A stretch of DNA of 64,000 nt. It comes from Eleginops maclovinus. Its lineage: Eukaryota > Chordata > Actinopteri > Perciformes > Eleginopidae. Positions 49,317-61,195 of this stretch are shown in pieces (the stretch's first letter is position 1; each line of letters begins with the position of its first letter). The notes below the pieces were generated by a model, which was given only the letters and a program-made list of their open reading frames with translations, did not search any database and was not told the origin of the DNA. The DNA is taken from assembly GCF_036324505.1 (NCBI RefSeq), contig NC_086354.1:7489295-7553294 (forward strand), read 5' to 3'. A program made the position numbers and the translations under genes.

Positions 49317-50010
49317 CACATCTGCCATATATATCTGTTTATATATCTATATATTATACATATCTGCCATATACATCTGTTTATACGTAATATATCCATT
49401 TGTCTATACCTCCTCATTCAACAGTGTAAAGTATTTAAATATTTTCAATGTATTCCACATATGTATATATTTCACATCCTTAAATCTTTATTGTTTTTAT
49501 TGTAAATATTCTTCTCTCTTTTTGCACTATTTTATTTATCTTATTTGCACCATGTATGTTGAGTTGTTGGAGGAGCATGGGATATAAGATTTTCATTGCC
49601 AACATATACGCTGTATATGCTGTGCATATGACCAATAATACCTTGAAAACCTTGATTAACCCAAAAGGCTATATCTAAACACCTCACATTAATATGGCCT
49701 ACAGCTTTTAACTACAAAACAAAATTACACTTACAAGTACACCTATGTAACGTAACAGTTGTTTTATTCAGAACTTAATATGTTATCTATTTCCTTAGAC
49801 TATTTATACATGTAGTATCAAAGTAACCCTAAACCTTGGCGACCTGCCTTTAAGACCTTACTCAGGGGTTGAAAACCATTCCAGCGGGGGACCAACATGC
49901 CTGCCAGACTGTACTCAGGTAAATCAAACCCTACACCTGGCGTCATCTAAAGTGTCGGAATATCATAATGTCTGACATTCAGTCAGACATTTTAAAATCA
50001 AATGTTCCTT
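48909..50010. other. No gene; AT microsatellite and short tandem repeats
   Basis: 49272-49312 is (CA)n passing into (TA)n. Just downstream, TCTGCCATATATATCTGTTTATA (49321-49343) recurs as a near copy TCTGCCATATACATCTGTTTATA (49363-49385), a period-42 tandem repeat; a shorter CATCTGTTTATA also occurs at 49259-49270. No coding sequence recognised. Confidence 0.6.
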
Positions 50011-50015
50011 ATAAC

Positions 50016-50604
50016 TGTAGGGTATTTAAGGTTCAGACTGGAGCCACACAGACCACACAGGAAACAAGGTTGCACTCAAGTTTAAGTTTATTCTCTCTTA
50101 GTCCAAAAATGGTGAATTGGAGACAGGACTGGATGAGTGCCAATGATGAGTACCAATGGTTCTACAAAGACAGAAAACAACATTACAATGCTTTGTCCAA
50201 AGTAAAATACAAACAGAAATGTTGCCTTACAATCGCAACACATGCCACATCAAACGTAGACAATTCAAACGATATCTAGTCAAGCTTCACATTAACTTCA
50301 TAATCAACAAGTTAGATCTAATGAACTATTAAACTTACTATTAACATATTAGCAGTTAATACCTAAACATGATCCTCATCAATAAATGAAACTGGACTTA
50401 CATTGAAATAACTCCAAAAGACACATGGCACACTTCACCAAACAATTTCCAGACGTGTTTAGGGACAAAGAGAGGAAGTCCCGCCCTTACAGGTCTGTAT
50501 TTAAAGGGTAGGCAATGATTGACAGGTAGATTGTTCACTTGTACCACCTTGTGGAGCGGAGGGGAAATGCACTTGTAGTTCTTTGGAACTTGTAGTTTCT
50601 AACA
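50016..50604 (-). repeat. LTR A (3' LTR of the minus-strand element)
   Basis: 589-bp LTR, TGTTAG...CCCTACA on the minus strand. It carries a TATA-like TTTAAATA and a downstream AATAAA signal. A purine-rich CCGGGGGCGGC (50605-50615) directly precedes it in the sense direction, in the position of the polypurine tract that primes plus-strand DNA. A stop-poor frame through the LTR is not a gene. Confidence 0.93.
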
Positions 50605-50633
50605 GCCGCCCCCGGAGTTGTGCAGCAAATACG

Positions 50634-51134
50634 TTACGTGGTTTCTTCTTCAGTGATTTCAGGGAGTGGGATTAATCTGGAGACAGGGCGTATGTATTCT
50701 CGACCTTGAATGGTGATTTTAGCACTGCGAACCTTTCCATCTTTTCCAGGGTAGGTTTCGGTTATCCTTCCGATAGGCCAGGATGCTCGAGGTAGCTGGG
50801 GGTCAACCAACATCACAACCTGGCCTGAATCCAAATTCTCCTTGTCAGTTTTCCATTTCTGTCTGACTTGAAGGTTTGGAAGGTAGGATCGGATGAAAGC
50901 TGACCAGAATTTGTCAGCCAAGATTTGACTGTGACGCCATCTTCTCTTACCAAGAAGTTCACTGGGACAGTAGATTGCTTGGGGAAGAGAAGAATCAGGC
51001 CGCCCCATCAATAACATATTTGGTGTAACTGGATCAAGGTCAGCAGGGTCAGAGGAAATGTATGCAAGGGGTTTCGAATTCAGAAGGCCCTCTACTTCAA
51101 TAAGGGTTGTATGTAGGACTGTCTCAGTGAACTT
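50634..51134 (-). pseudogene. BEL/Pao integrase C-terminal fragment, sense copy
   Basis: The C-terminal end of a Pao-type pol polyprotein, ending at the TAA at 50634-50636. From the fold-back junction it reads KFTETVLHTTLIEVEGLLNS, DLDPVTPNMLLMG and SELLGKRRWRHSQILADKFW, the end of the integrase catalytic region. It continues into the DUF5641 domain typical of BEL/Pao: QVRQKWKTDKENLDSGQVVM, PRASWPIGRITETYPGKDGK and YIRPVSRLIPLPE. The ORF appears to extend upstream to 51164 only because it reads through the junction into antisense DNA. The rest of pol is absent, so this fragment cannot act alone. Confidence 0.9.
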
Positions 51135-51455
51135 CTTGGTAAGAGAAGATGGCGTCACAGTCAAATCTTGGCTGACAAATTCTGGTCAGCTTTCATCCGA
51201 TCCTACCTTCCAAACCTTCAAGTCAGACAGAAATGGAAAACTGACAAGGAGAATTTGGATTCAGGCCAGGTTGTGATGTTGGTTGACCCCCAGCTACCTC
51301 GAGCATCCTGGCCTATCGGAAGGATAACCGAAACCTACCCTGGAAAAGATGGAAAGGTTCGCAGTGCTAAAATCACCATTCAAGGTCGAGAATACATACG
51401 CCCTGTCTCCAGATTAATCCCACTCCCTGAAATCACTGAAGAAGAAACCACGTAA
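51128..51455 (+). pseudogene. BEL/Pao integrase C-terminal fragment, inverted copy
   Basis: Identical in translation to the minus-strand fragment from SELLGKRRWRHSQ to the terminal EITEEETT and stop (51453-51455). It begins at the fold-back junction, so about 150 bp of integrase sequence present in the other arm is missing here. A start at 51168 (TTG) would be artificial. It leads directly into a polypurine-like tract (51471-51484) and LTR B. Confidence 0.9.
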
Positions 51456-51484
51456 CGTATTTGCTGCACAACTCCGGGGGCGGC

Positions 51485-52073
51485 TGTTAGAAACTACAAG
51501 TTCCAAAGAACTACAAGTGCATTTCCCCTCCGCTCCACAAGGTGGTACAAGTGAACAATCTACCTGTCAATCATTGCCTACCCTTTAAATACAGACCTGT
51601 AAGGGCGGGACTTCCTCTCTTTGTCCCTAAACACGTCTGGAAATTGTTTGGTGAAGTGTGCCATGTGTCTTTTGGAGTTATTTCAATGTAAGTCCAGTTT
51701 CATTTATTGATGAGGATCATGTTTAGGTATTAACTGCTAATATGTTAATAGTAAGTTTAATAGTTCATTAGATCTAACTTGTTGATTATGAAGTTAATGT
51801 GAAGCTTGACTAGATATCGTTTGAATTGTCTACGTTTGATGTGGCATGTGTTGCGATTGTAAGGCAACATTTCTGTTTGTATTTTACTTTGGACAAAGCA
51901 TTGTAATGTTGTTTTCTGTCTTTGTAGAACCATTGGTACTCATCATTGGCACTCATCCAGTCCTGTCTCCAATTCACCATTTTTGGACTAAGAGAGAATA
52001 AACTTAAACTTGAGTGCAACCTTGTTTCCTGTGTGGTCTGTGTGGCTCCAGTCTGAACCTTAAATACCCTACA
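51485..52073 (+). repeat. LTR B (internal, inverted LTR)
   Basis: 589-bp LTR in plus orientation. TATA-like TTTAAATA is at 51584-51591 and AATAAA at 51997-52002. It lacks a flanking target-site duplication of its own: its inner end joins the integrase tail as a normal 3' LTR does, and its outer end abuts the primer-binding site of LTR C. That argues against a separate nested insertion. Confidence 0.93.
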
Positions 52074-52097
52074 GTTGCTCCGGCTCGAAGGACCAAC
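52074..52097 (-). promoter_or_regulatory. tRNA-Tyr primer-binding site between LTR B and LTR C
   Basis: On the minus strand, two bases after the end of LTR C, TGGTCCTTCGAGCCGGA is complementary over 17 nt to the 3' end of vertebrate tRNA-Tyr (…TCCGGCTCGAAGGA plus CCA). This is where the tRNA would prime minus-strand cDNA. It is followed by GCAAC and then, unexpectedly, by the antisense end of LTR B. Confidence 0.85.
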
Positions 52098-52686
52098 TGT
52101 AGGGTATTTAAGGTTCAGACTGGAGCCACACAGACCACACAGGAAACAAGGTTGCACTCAAGTTTAAGTTTATTCTCTCTTAGTCCAAAAATGGTGAATT
52201 GGAGACAGGACTGGATGAGTGCCAATGATGAGTACCAATGGTTCTACAAAGACAGAAAACAACATTACAATGCTTTGTCCAAAGTAAAATACAAACAGAA
52301 ATGTTGCCTTACAATCGCAACACATGCCACATCAAACGTAGACAATTCAAACGATATCTAGTCAAGCTTCACATTAACTTCATAATCAACAAGTTAGATC
52401 TAATGAACTATTAAACTTACTATTAACATATTAGCAGTTAATACCTAAACATGATCCTCATCAATAAATGAAACTGGACTTACATTGAAATAACTCCAAA
52501 AGACACATGGCACACTTCACCAAACAATTTCCAGACGTGTTTAGGGACAAAGAGAGGAAGTCCCGCCCTTACAGGTCTGTATTTAAAGGGTAGGCAATGA
52601 TTGACAGGTAGATTGTTCACTTGTACCACCTTGTGGAGCGGAGGGGAAATGCACTTGTAGTTCTTTGGAACTTGTAGTTTCTAACA
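52098..52686 (-). repeat. LTR C (5' LTR of the minus-strand element)
   Basis: 589-bp LTR in minus orientation, identical by eye to LTR A over its length, followed on the plus strand by the right ATAAC duplication (52687-52691). It is the natural 5' LTR because the primer-binding site lies next to its U5 end. Confidence 0.93.
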
Positions 52687-52691
52687 ATAAC

Positions 52692-55168
<2,477 letters not shown>

Positions 55169-55285
55169 TTGTAGTGATAATTTTATGAGATCAAAATTGC
55201 ACCTAATGTTTAATTTGCACATTCATTTTTAATATGTAGTTTTATATCTGATTTATTGTTTTTTTTTCGTTTTATTATTCAGTTG

Positions 55286-55352
55286 GACAATTTATTTCTT
55301 ACTTAATTATCATTTAGTTCAAGTGTTAAAAACAACACTTTGTTCTGACTAT
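55286..55352 (+). repeat. 67-bp inverted repeat, left copy
   Basis: GACAATTTATTTCTTACTTA...GTTCTGACTAT. The reverse complement occurs at 58962-59028 with one difference in 67. Similarity stops sharply on both sides. The repeat contains AAGTGTT...AACACTT, a small internal hairpin. The two copies could be the ends of a 3.74-kb element or two insertions of a short repeat in opposite orientation; no target-site duplication was found. Confidence 0.9.
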
Positions 55353-57250
55353 TTTTCCTTGTAATAGTATTGTATATCAAGATGACTTCAAATTGCTGTG
55401 AGTCAATTAAACAAGACCCCGGTGAGATTAGTGCAAACTCTCAACCCATAGGTGACTACCAGTACACAGCAAATGTAAAAGTATTCTGGGAATGCTTGCT
55501 CAGAAGATTTTAGTATTTTAGTGAACATCTGTCAAGACAGAACTTAAGCGACCCCTTTTTCGTCTGAGCTGCAAAAAGCATATAGGCATGTTTTTTTTTT
55601 TTGCTTCACACACGAAGTGCAAAACAGTGCATTTCTTTTTTATAGATATCTCAAGAAACCATGCAATGTATAAAACCAAAAGACACTGACAAAGAAATGA
55701 TGATATACCAATTTAAGACCGTTTTTCATAGGTGTGTTAAGATAAATGTACAACTTTTTGCACTAAAGATGCCCTATTTTACATTTTTGCACATGTGAAT
55801 TGTCTGCAAAATCTAAAATCCTAAAGTTCCCTGCAGAGGAACTTTAGGATTTTTACTTCTTTAACATAGTGACATCCCTATGTAACGCTTGCGCTTCTGT
55901 TGGCTAGCGCTGCAACACATAGTCTGTAATGGCTAATTGGCTATACCTTGTTTGCTCAGCAAAATGTCATCATCTTCATCACAGAACACACACACACAAA
56001 GACACAGAAACACACACACCTCTCTGAATCATACAGTATAAAAAGTGCCAGAATGAATCATAACTAGTCACTGTAATACCTTTATGTTGACATTAAAACA
56101 GCACAACAACCATTTACCCAGTCAATAAGTTACATGGATAATTGCTTGATGAATATTAGCAGTGTCAGTGAGCATATTAAATTGCACTGTGCATGCTGGA
56201 GAGCTAATATGCCCATGCAGCCAGATGCTAGCTGCCTACCAGCTGGATCTTAAATGCAAAAATAACCAACAGAAATCTAACCGAGCACACAAGCAGAAGA
56301 TGCTGTCAACATCAGCAGCAGCTCCAACAGAGCACAGAAAGCAGGTAAAGCAGCCAAGCCGCCGGCCAAATCAACCTAATTTAAGCCACTGCAGCAAGCG
56401 TAACATTTTCCAACACCTTAAGGGCTACAGTGAGCTCTCTAAATTCGCCTTGTAAGTTGATTTTATGGCAGGTTAAATAGCCTTTTTCATCGATCATGCA
56501 TGAAATGAAACTAATCCATCAAAATCCGTCTTTAATCTTAATCTTATGAGTTGAAATGTGGCAATAATTTATTGTGTGCCGCCTGGACTAAAATTGAATG
56601 AGAAAAAGTGCACAGTCGCTGCAGGGGACTCGATGTACCCGAGAACCTGCTGGGAAATGTCATGATTTTTTCTGACTCTTTTCATTCCTTATTATTGCCT
56701 CTGATCAATTTTAGATTGAATCAGATCATGATCACCGGTTCACACAGGCTATGTTACGAGGTTGTTACATTCTCAATCCAAACAAACTGAGAAAACGACT
56801 TTTTTTAAGTACGAGTGCGAAACAACTGTTTGCATTATGTATGCATCATTTCTGACTACTGTCGTGCGGCAGATTTCATGCACATCACGGTGAGATGAAG
56901 CCTCATAACTTATTAAATGTCATTGAATTGTGAACAGCAATGGTTATAATAAACAGCTTTATTCAGTCCTGCAGTGTTTCCAGGAGGCGCATATACTGAA
57001 GAATCTGCTCAGTGTGAAGGAAAGCTCACTTTTCTTTACTCCAAGGTCCCTCATTGATTATCATTCACTTTATCAACTGTTACTTTAAAGCATTTATTTC
57101 AAGTGGATGGGTTGCTGGAAACATGTGCCTTCTGAATCTCCCTTTTGGCAACAGTTGGTGAATTAAATACTATAACAGATAATTATTGTACATTGAAGAC
57201 CCTCCTTTTCAAACGGCCTTGTCCATTGTCATCTCATGGGTCACCGCAAC
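55353..57250. other. No gene recognised; hairpin and possible regulatory islands
   Basis: A perfect hairpin lies at 55815-55853. 56440-56600 and 56820-56940 have unique, balanced sequence with GAAACTAATCC and AACTTATTAAATGTCATTG motifs, weakly enhancer-like. AATAAA-type signals on the minus strand (plus-strand TTTATT near 57091 and 56959) could serve the candidate exon to the right. Confidence 0.4.
55815..55853. repeat. Perfect 16-bp hairpin
   Basis: AAAATCCTAAAGTTCC (55815-55830) and GGAACTTTAGGATTTT (55838-55853) are exact reverse complements around a 7-nt loop CTGCAGA. Could be a MITE remnant or form a stem in RNA; function unknown. Confidence 0.9.
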
Positions 57251-57566
57251 TTAGTTTTTATACATTGAATAGACTCTTCTGGTTTCATTCTCTGCTATTA
57301 AATTTCCACTGACTTTGATTCTCGGTCCCTGTGCTTTTAAGGCAACCAGTCCTGCGTCTTCCAGCAGCTCCAGGCCAGTGGCTGTGCTGGAGTCATGCCA
57401 GCCTCCCATTGCCTCTGTCCTGGCAAAGCTCACAGCCAGCTCCCATGGTGGGGAAGGCTTCACAGCCTGGACCTCAAAGACTGCTGTCCAAACAACAGGA
57501 GAGGTTCCCTGTCAGACGAGCATTAGCCTGTAGAGATGCTGCTGCAGTTTTTGTAGCCTAGTGGAG
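57251..57566 (-). pseudogene. Candidate exon or processed fragment of unknown gene
   Basis: A GC-rich island in AT-rich DNA with an exon-like left boundary on the minus strand: a pyrimidine tract and CACTCTTTCAG|CTCCACTAGG (acceptor at 57566). One frame reads RLQKLQQHLYRLMLV, an in-frame TGA (57514-57512), then QGTSPVVWTAVFEVQAVKPS, PPWELAVSFARTEAMGGWHD, SSTATGLELLEDAGLVALKA and on to a TAA at 57253-57251. The composition looks protein-like, but I recognise no family. The opposite strand is also open over part of it, so chance coding is possible. With the TGA, it would be a pseudogene fragment, or an exon starting after the stop. It lies between the two 67-bp inverted repeats. Confidence 0.3.
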
Positions 57567-58961
57567 CTGAAAGAGTGAAGAGGGTCAACTTGGTTCACTT
57601 TGTTTAAAGGTGCACATGCAACAATAAATCTGAGACGTAAATAAAGAGTACCCTGTGTTTTAAGTGGGAATAAACAAGTGGCCACTACTGCCAGTACATC
57701 TCACTTGATCGATATGTATCTAAGTAAATGAGGTACTTGTCATTTTTACGTAGGGGTTTTATTGGTAAGCTACATTTCTATTGTATTTGTACTTGAATGG
57801 ATATTTACCTAATGCACATAAAAGATTAATAATTGTTCCTCTCAATAAGGAGATTTGTGAGGAAAAGGACGTCCCCTCGACATTGAAGATGAGGATTTGC
57901 CTAAAATGAGTATTTTTTAAAAGAATCCATTGTTTTGTTTTTTTTAGGTAAATCGAAAAATCCAACAGTATACAATTGATAAGATTAGCTCCTGGAGATC
58001 CTGCAGAATCTGTTACATGGTGACATTAAGTCAGTCAACAAAAGTAAGATGTAATGTAGAAAAACATTTAATTATATATTCTAGTTCCCTCTGAAAACTA
58101 GCCTGGTTTTGAGAGATAGAAGAAAAAGGGAAATCTCCAAACCTCTTTTCCATTAAATAATATTAATCCCCTTTAAATCCTCACAGTCCATCTAAAACCA
58201 TACTCCCTGCATGATCTTTTAGATCTTTATTAAAAGGCTGGGTTGTATTTGTATTATAAACCCAATTCATTGAATCACGGATTGCACATTGGTGGATTTC
58301 TTGGACTAAATGTATCAATTCTAAGGAGTGTGTCTGTCTTAACTACATCTACATCTGAAGGCAAAAGAGTGAATAGCGGTTTCAAATGGGAACACTAAAA
58401 GTGGTCTAAAGGTCTGCTGTCATAGACACACAGGAAACAGAAACCTCTAAATTGGAGTAAAAGCAAGCACACTTTCATAGTCTTTTCTCTAAGGCATTGA
58501 TGGTGTTGCACTCATTGGTACAAAGTGACAGGTATTTGTGTAAAGAATGAAAAAAAGCTTTTTGCCCTACTTCCTCACACCAAGTGCTGCATAAAGTGGC
58601 TGTGCTTGTCGGTTTCGGAAAGCCACAGAAAATGGTCGAACTCAGCTCTTCTTATTTGGAAGTCAGAAAGGTGAACGGGGAGAGTTTTGTAGATGCTGTC
58701 GTGTGTTCCCACAAGCACTTCGCCAGAAGCTTTCTGACACCTTAACAGCTATCATGTGATGGGACAAAAGCGGTACATCATTCCAATCTCGTCTCCTAGA
58801 GCCCTCCAAAAAAACAAAAATAATGACGTTTCAAACATGTGTTTTGACACTGCACATTCACAGACTACCTTCATCTGTTTGAGAGGGCAATTGCTGACCA
58901 TAAGGAATCCAATCTTCTGTGCTTCAGTGTCAATACCACATGTTCAATTTCACCATTCCAC
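57567..58961. other. No gene recognised
   Basis: AT-rich sequence with no recognised exon or repeat up to the right copy of the 67-bp inverted repeat. Confidence 0.5.
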
Positions 58962-59028
58962 ATAGTCAGAACAAAGTGTTGTTTTTAACACTTGGACTAA
59001 ATGATAATTAAGTAAGAAATAAATTGTC
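58962..59028 (-). repeat. 67-bp inverted repeat, right copy
   Basis: Reverse complement of 55286-55352, 66 of 67 identical. The mismatch is TTTAGTCCAAG here versus TTTAGTTCAAG on the left. Flanking bases do not match those of the left copy. Confidence 0.9.
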
Positions 59029-61024
59029 ACGCAGCAATTGTGTTGTTCTGATCACGCTTTTGTCGATTCCGATGTATTGTAGCCTACTAGTTTATGTGTT
59101 TACTCCAGCATTTGTTTATGTTGCACTGCTTTATGTACCAATAAAAAAGACAAAAATGAGGAATGAAACACAAAAATCAGTAGGCTTTGAAAGTCTTCCT
59201 TAAGATCACAAAGAAAATCCTCAATGTGTGTGATTAAATGAAAGAGAAGCACAGTATTCTGCACTATTTTACAGATTTTCACACTTTCTCTGAGTCTGAA
59301 AATAATACATTCCTTAAATTGCATTCACATAATGCGCTATTTGCTCTTTGCTCACCGCGAGGTTGGGCGCAGAGTCGTGCTGGGAAAACAGCCAGTGTGT
59401 TTCAAATCTACGGTTACCGCCTATGCTCGCCTGCGCCGCTACATACAGCTCTTATCAGATTGGTTGTGCATCAAAAGGTCATTGGTAACAAGGTCAAAGC
59501 TAAAAATGATTTGAACTTTGAGCACAGATTTCTGCGGTGCACCACGCTGAGGAAAGCACTTACTGCCTTGCGACACCGCTCTCTCCATAGAAACACAACA
59601 GCGACGCCAGCGGAGAGCCGTTTTACCGCGTATCATGTGAACGCAACTTCAGCCTTAGTGAACAGGAAAGTTGTTGAGTGTATAACAGAGAATTTTAAAG
59701 TTGAGGCAGGCCTCCCAAGAAGGGCTCCAACCTGTTTTCATGGAGGATCAGTTCATAGAAGTGAAAAAATATGACATTAGTTTATTACATTCGGAATCGA
59801 AGGAAGATCACATAGAATAGCCTAATTGTGTGTGTTTTAAAGAAAGAGAAGCACACAACTTCAAAGTTTAAAAAGTAACAAAGTTGTTAATGCCTAAAAC
59901 TTGCGTTCTCTGTACTCAGAGTGACTTGTTAAAAATAGTCTCGTTGTATAGAAGTCTATGAGAAAATTCCTCTAATTCTCACTTGATTTATTGCTTCAAT
60001 TTGGGCACAATTTTTACATCGAGGTCTTCTCCATGATATTATTTGTTTATAAGGATCCTATTTAGATTAAAATAGACAATAAAGCTGCATATGCTTCGAG
60101 GCGGGATGATGACCATGATGTTTCCTGTCTGGGTGTTGTTAACTTCTTTGTTGTAGATCTTAAACCCTTCAGCGTGCTTTCAGTTCATGTTGGTGAGTTG
60201 AAAGTTAGTTGTTATGTTTTTGGTATAGTCTAAAGCAACGGCAATATAAGGGATTGTTGAGTGTCTATGGGATCATAATCATGATCTCATAGACATCCAT
60301 GGATTGATAGTAACTTAGCATGTAAATAAGAACGTTGAGGGAGCCCGTTCTTCTTCCATTCTCCGAGGGAAAACCCACAGTCAAGTTTGAGAAACCTTTG
60401 TATGTTTGACATTTCCATTTCCATCATTGAAACATATAAAAATGTATTTTACCTTTTCTGCATGAGGATCTGATAAATACATCATAAACTTTTAGAAAAA
60501 CACGTCAAGCGAAAACCTTTACAGAGACTCTTTGATCCGCAATAAATAAATGAACAGTTTGTCTGAATTTCAAACTGAATTTTTTGTGGAATTGTCTCAC
60601 GGCACATTGTTAATGTGTGAACTGTCTGGAAATGTATTCACCATCTGAAGATGTGTGATTTGAATATGAGTGTGTGGGTGCGTGTGGTGTCATCTTTCAT
60701 CTTCAAGAATACAGGCTCAATGTCAAGCTGCCAACTGATAGATGGCTTTTGTGCTTTCCCCCCTTTCTAGGCTTCGTTCCCCGAGTAAAGACTCAGAATC
60801 TGCCTGTCCCTTGAGGTAAACGACCACACTGGAATACCAAGACAACAAAGAGTCCACACACCTGCATTACAACCTGAGAATTATAATAGGGAGAAAAAGA
60901 AAGAAAAAGAAGCAATACATCCGCACAGTCGCATGGGACGAGCATGCAAGAAACAATGTGCCTGTGAACAACAAACACAACAAGAGCCCAGTGAGTGATA
61001 ATCACAATAATGACGATAATCACT
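59029..61024. other. No gene recognised; GC-rich patch at 59.3-59.66 kb
   Basis: 59330-59660 is CpG-richer, with CACCGCGAGGTTGGGCG, TTTGAACTTTGAGCAC and GCGACGCCAGCGGAGAGCCG. It resembles the ends of Harbinger-like fish repeats but is too degenerate to delimit. The 178-codon frame starting at 59238 crosses it and has no domain. A 15-bp imperfect hairpin lies at 60262-60295. Confidence 0.4.
60262..60295. repeat. Imperfect 15-bp hairpin
   Basis: TGTCTATGGGATCAT (60262-60276) faces ATGATCTCATAGACA (60281-60295) with one G.T position and a 4-nt loop AATC. Confidence 0.8.
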
Positions 61025-61195
61025 GACTATTCAAGCAGAGAGAAAATAAAGTTTGAACAAATTACATGCTGGTTAATTTTTCTTCCACCAAGCGCACAAA
61101 GAGAAACAAGCTGGCAGTGGCTGAGCAGCTAACAATGATAAATTGTCCATACCTGCGATCATATTAACAATAATTATTGCGTTAGTGTATTCCAC
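61025..61195. promoter_or_regulatory. Candidate conserved non-coding element
   Basis: Short unique block with GCTGGTTAATTTTTC, GCTAACAATGATAAATTG and TATTAACAATAATTATTGCG (two abutting ATTGTT/AATAAT-type cores). Enhancer-like texture; small and untested. Confidence 0.3.

Larger units (their letters stand above)
50011..52691 (-). mobile_element. Palindromic BEL/Pao LTR retrotransposon insertion
   Basis: Outer boundaries are set by a 5-bp target-site duplication ATAAC (50011-50015 and 52687-52691) around LTR ends TGT...ACA. Read on the minus strand from the right: 5' LTR (52686-52098), primer-binding site for tRNA-Tyr, an antisense 3' LTR (52073-51485), antisense integrase tail, a 146-nt loop (51117-50972), sense integrase tail, and 3' LTR (50604-50016). 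Arms 50016-50971 and 51118-52073 are mirror images (956 bp each); the one difference I noticed is the 50965/51124 pair. gag, protease, reverse transcriptase and RNase H are missing. One duplication around the whole indicates that a rearranged cDNA integrated in one step. All three LTRs look identical, so the insertion is young. Confidence 0.9.

Noticed and set aside
49968..50279. Frames of 103-115 codons (…MVNWRQDWMSANDEYQWF…) occurring three times
   Set aside because: They lie wholly in the three LTR copies and run antisense to the LTRs. Repetition reflects LTR identity, not a gene family.
51485..52097. LTR B as a separate nested solo-LTR insertion
   Set aside because: It has no target-site duplication, is joined to an integrase tail on one side and abuts a primer-binding site on the other; the single outer ATAAC pair explains the whole structure better.
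59238..59774. 178-codon plus-strand frame
   Set aside because: It starts in AT-rich DNA and crosses a degenerate repeat-like GC-rich patch; no domain recognised.
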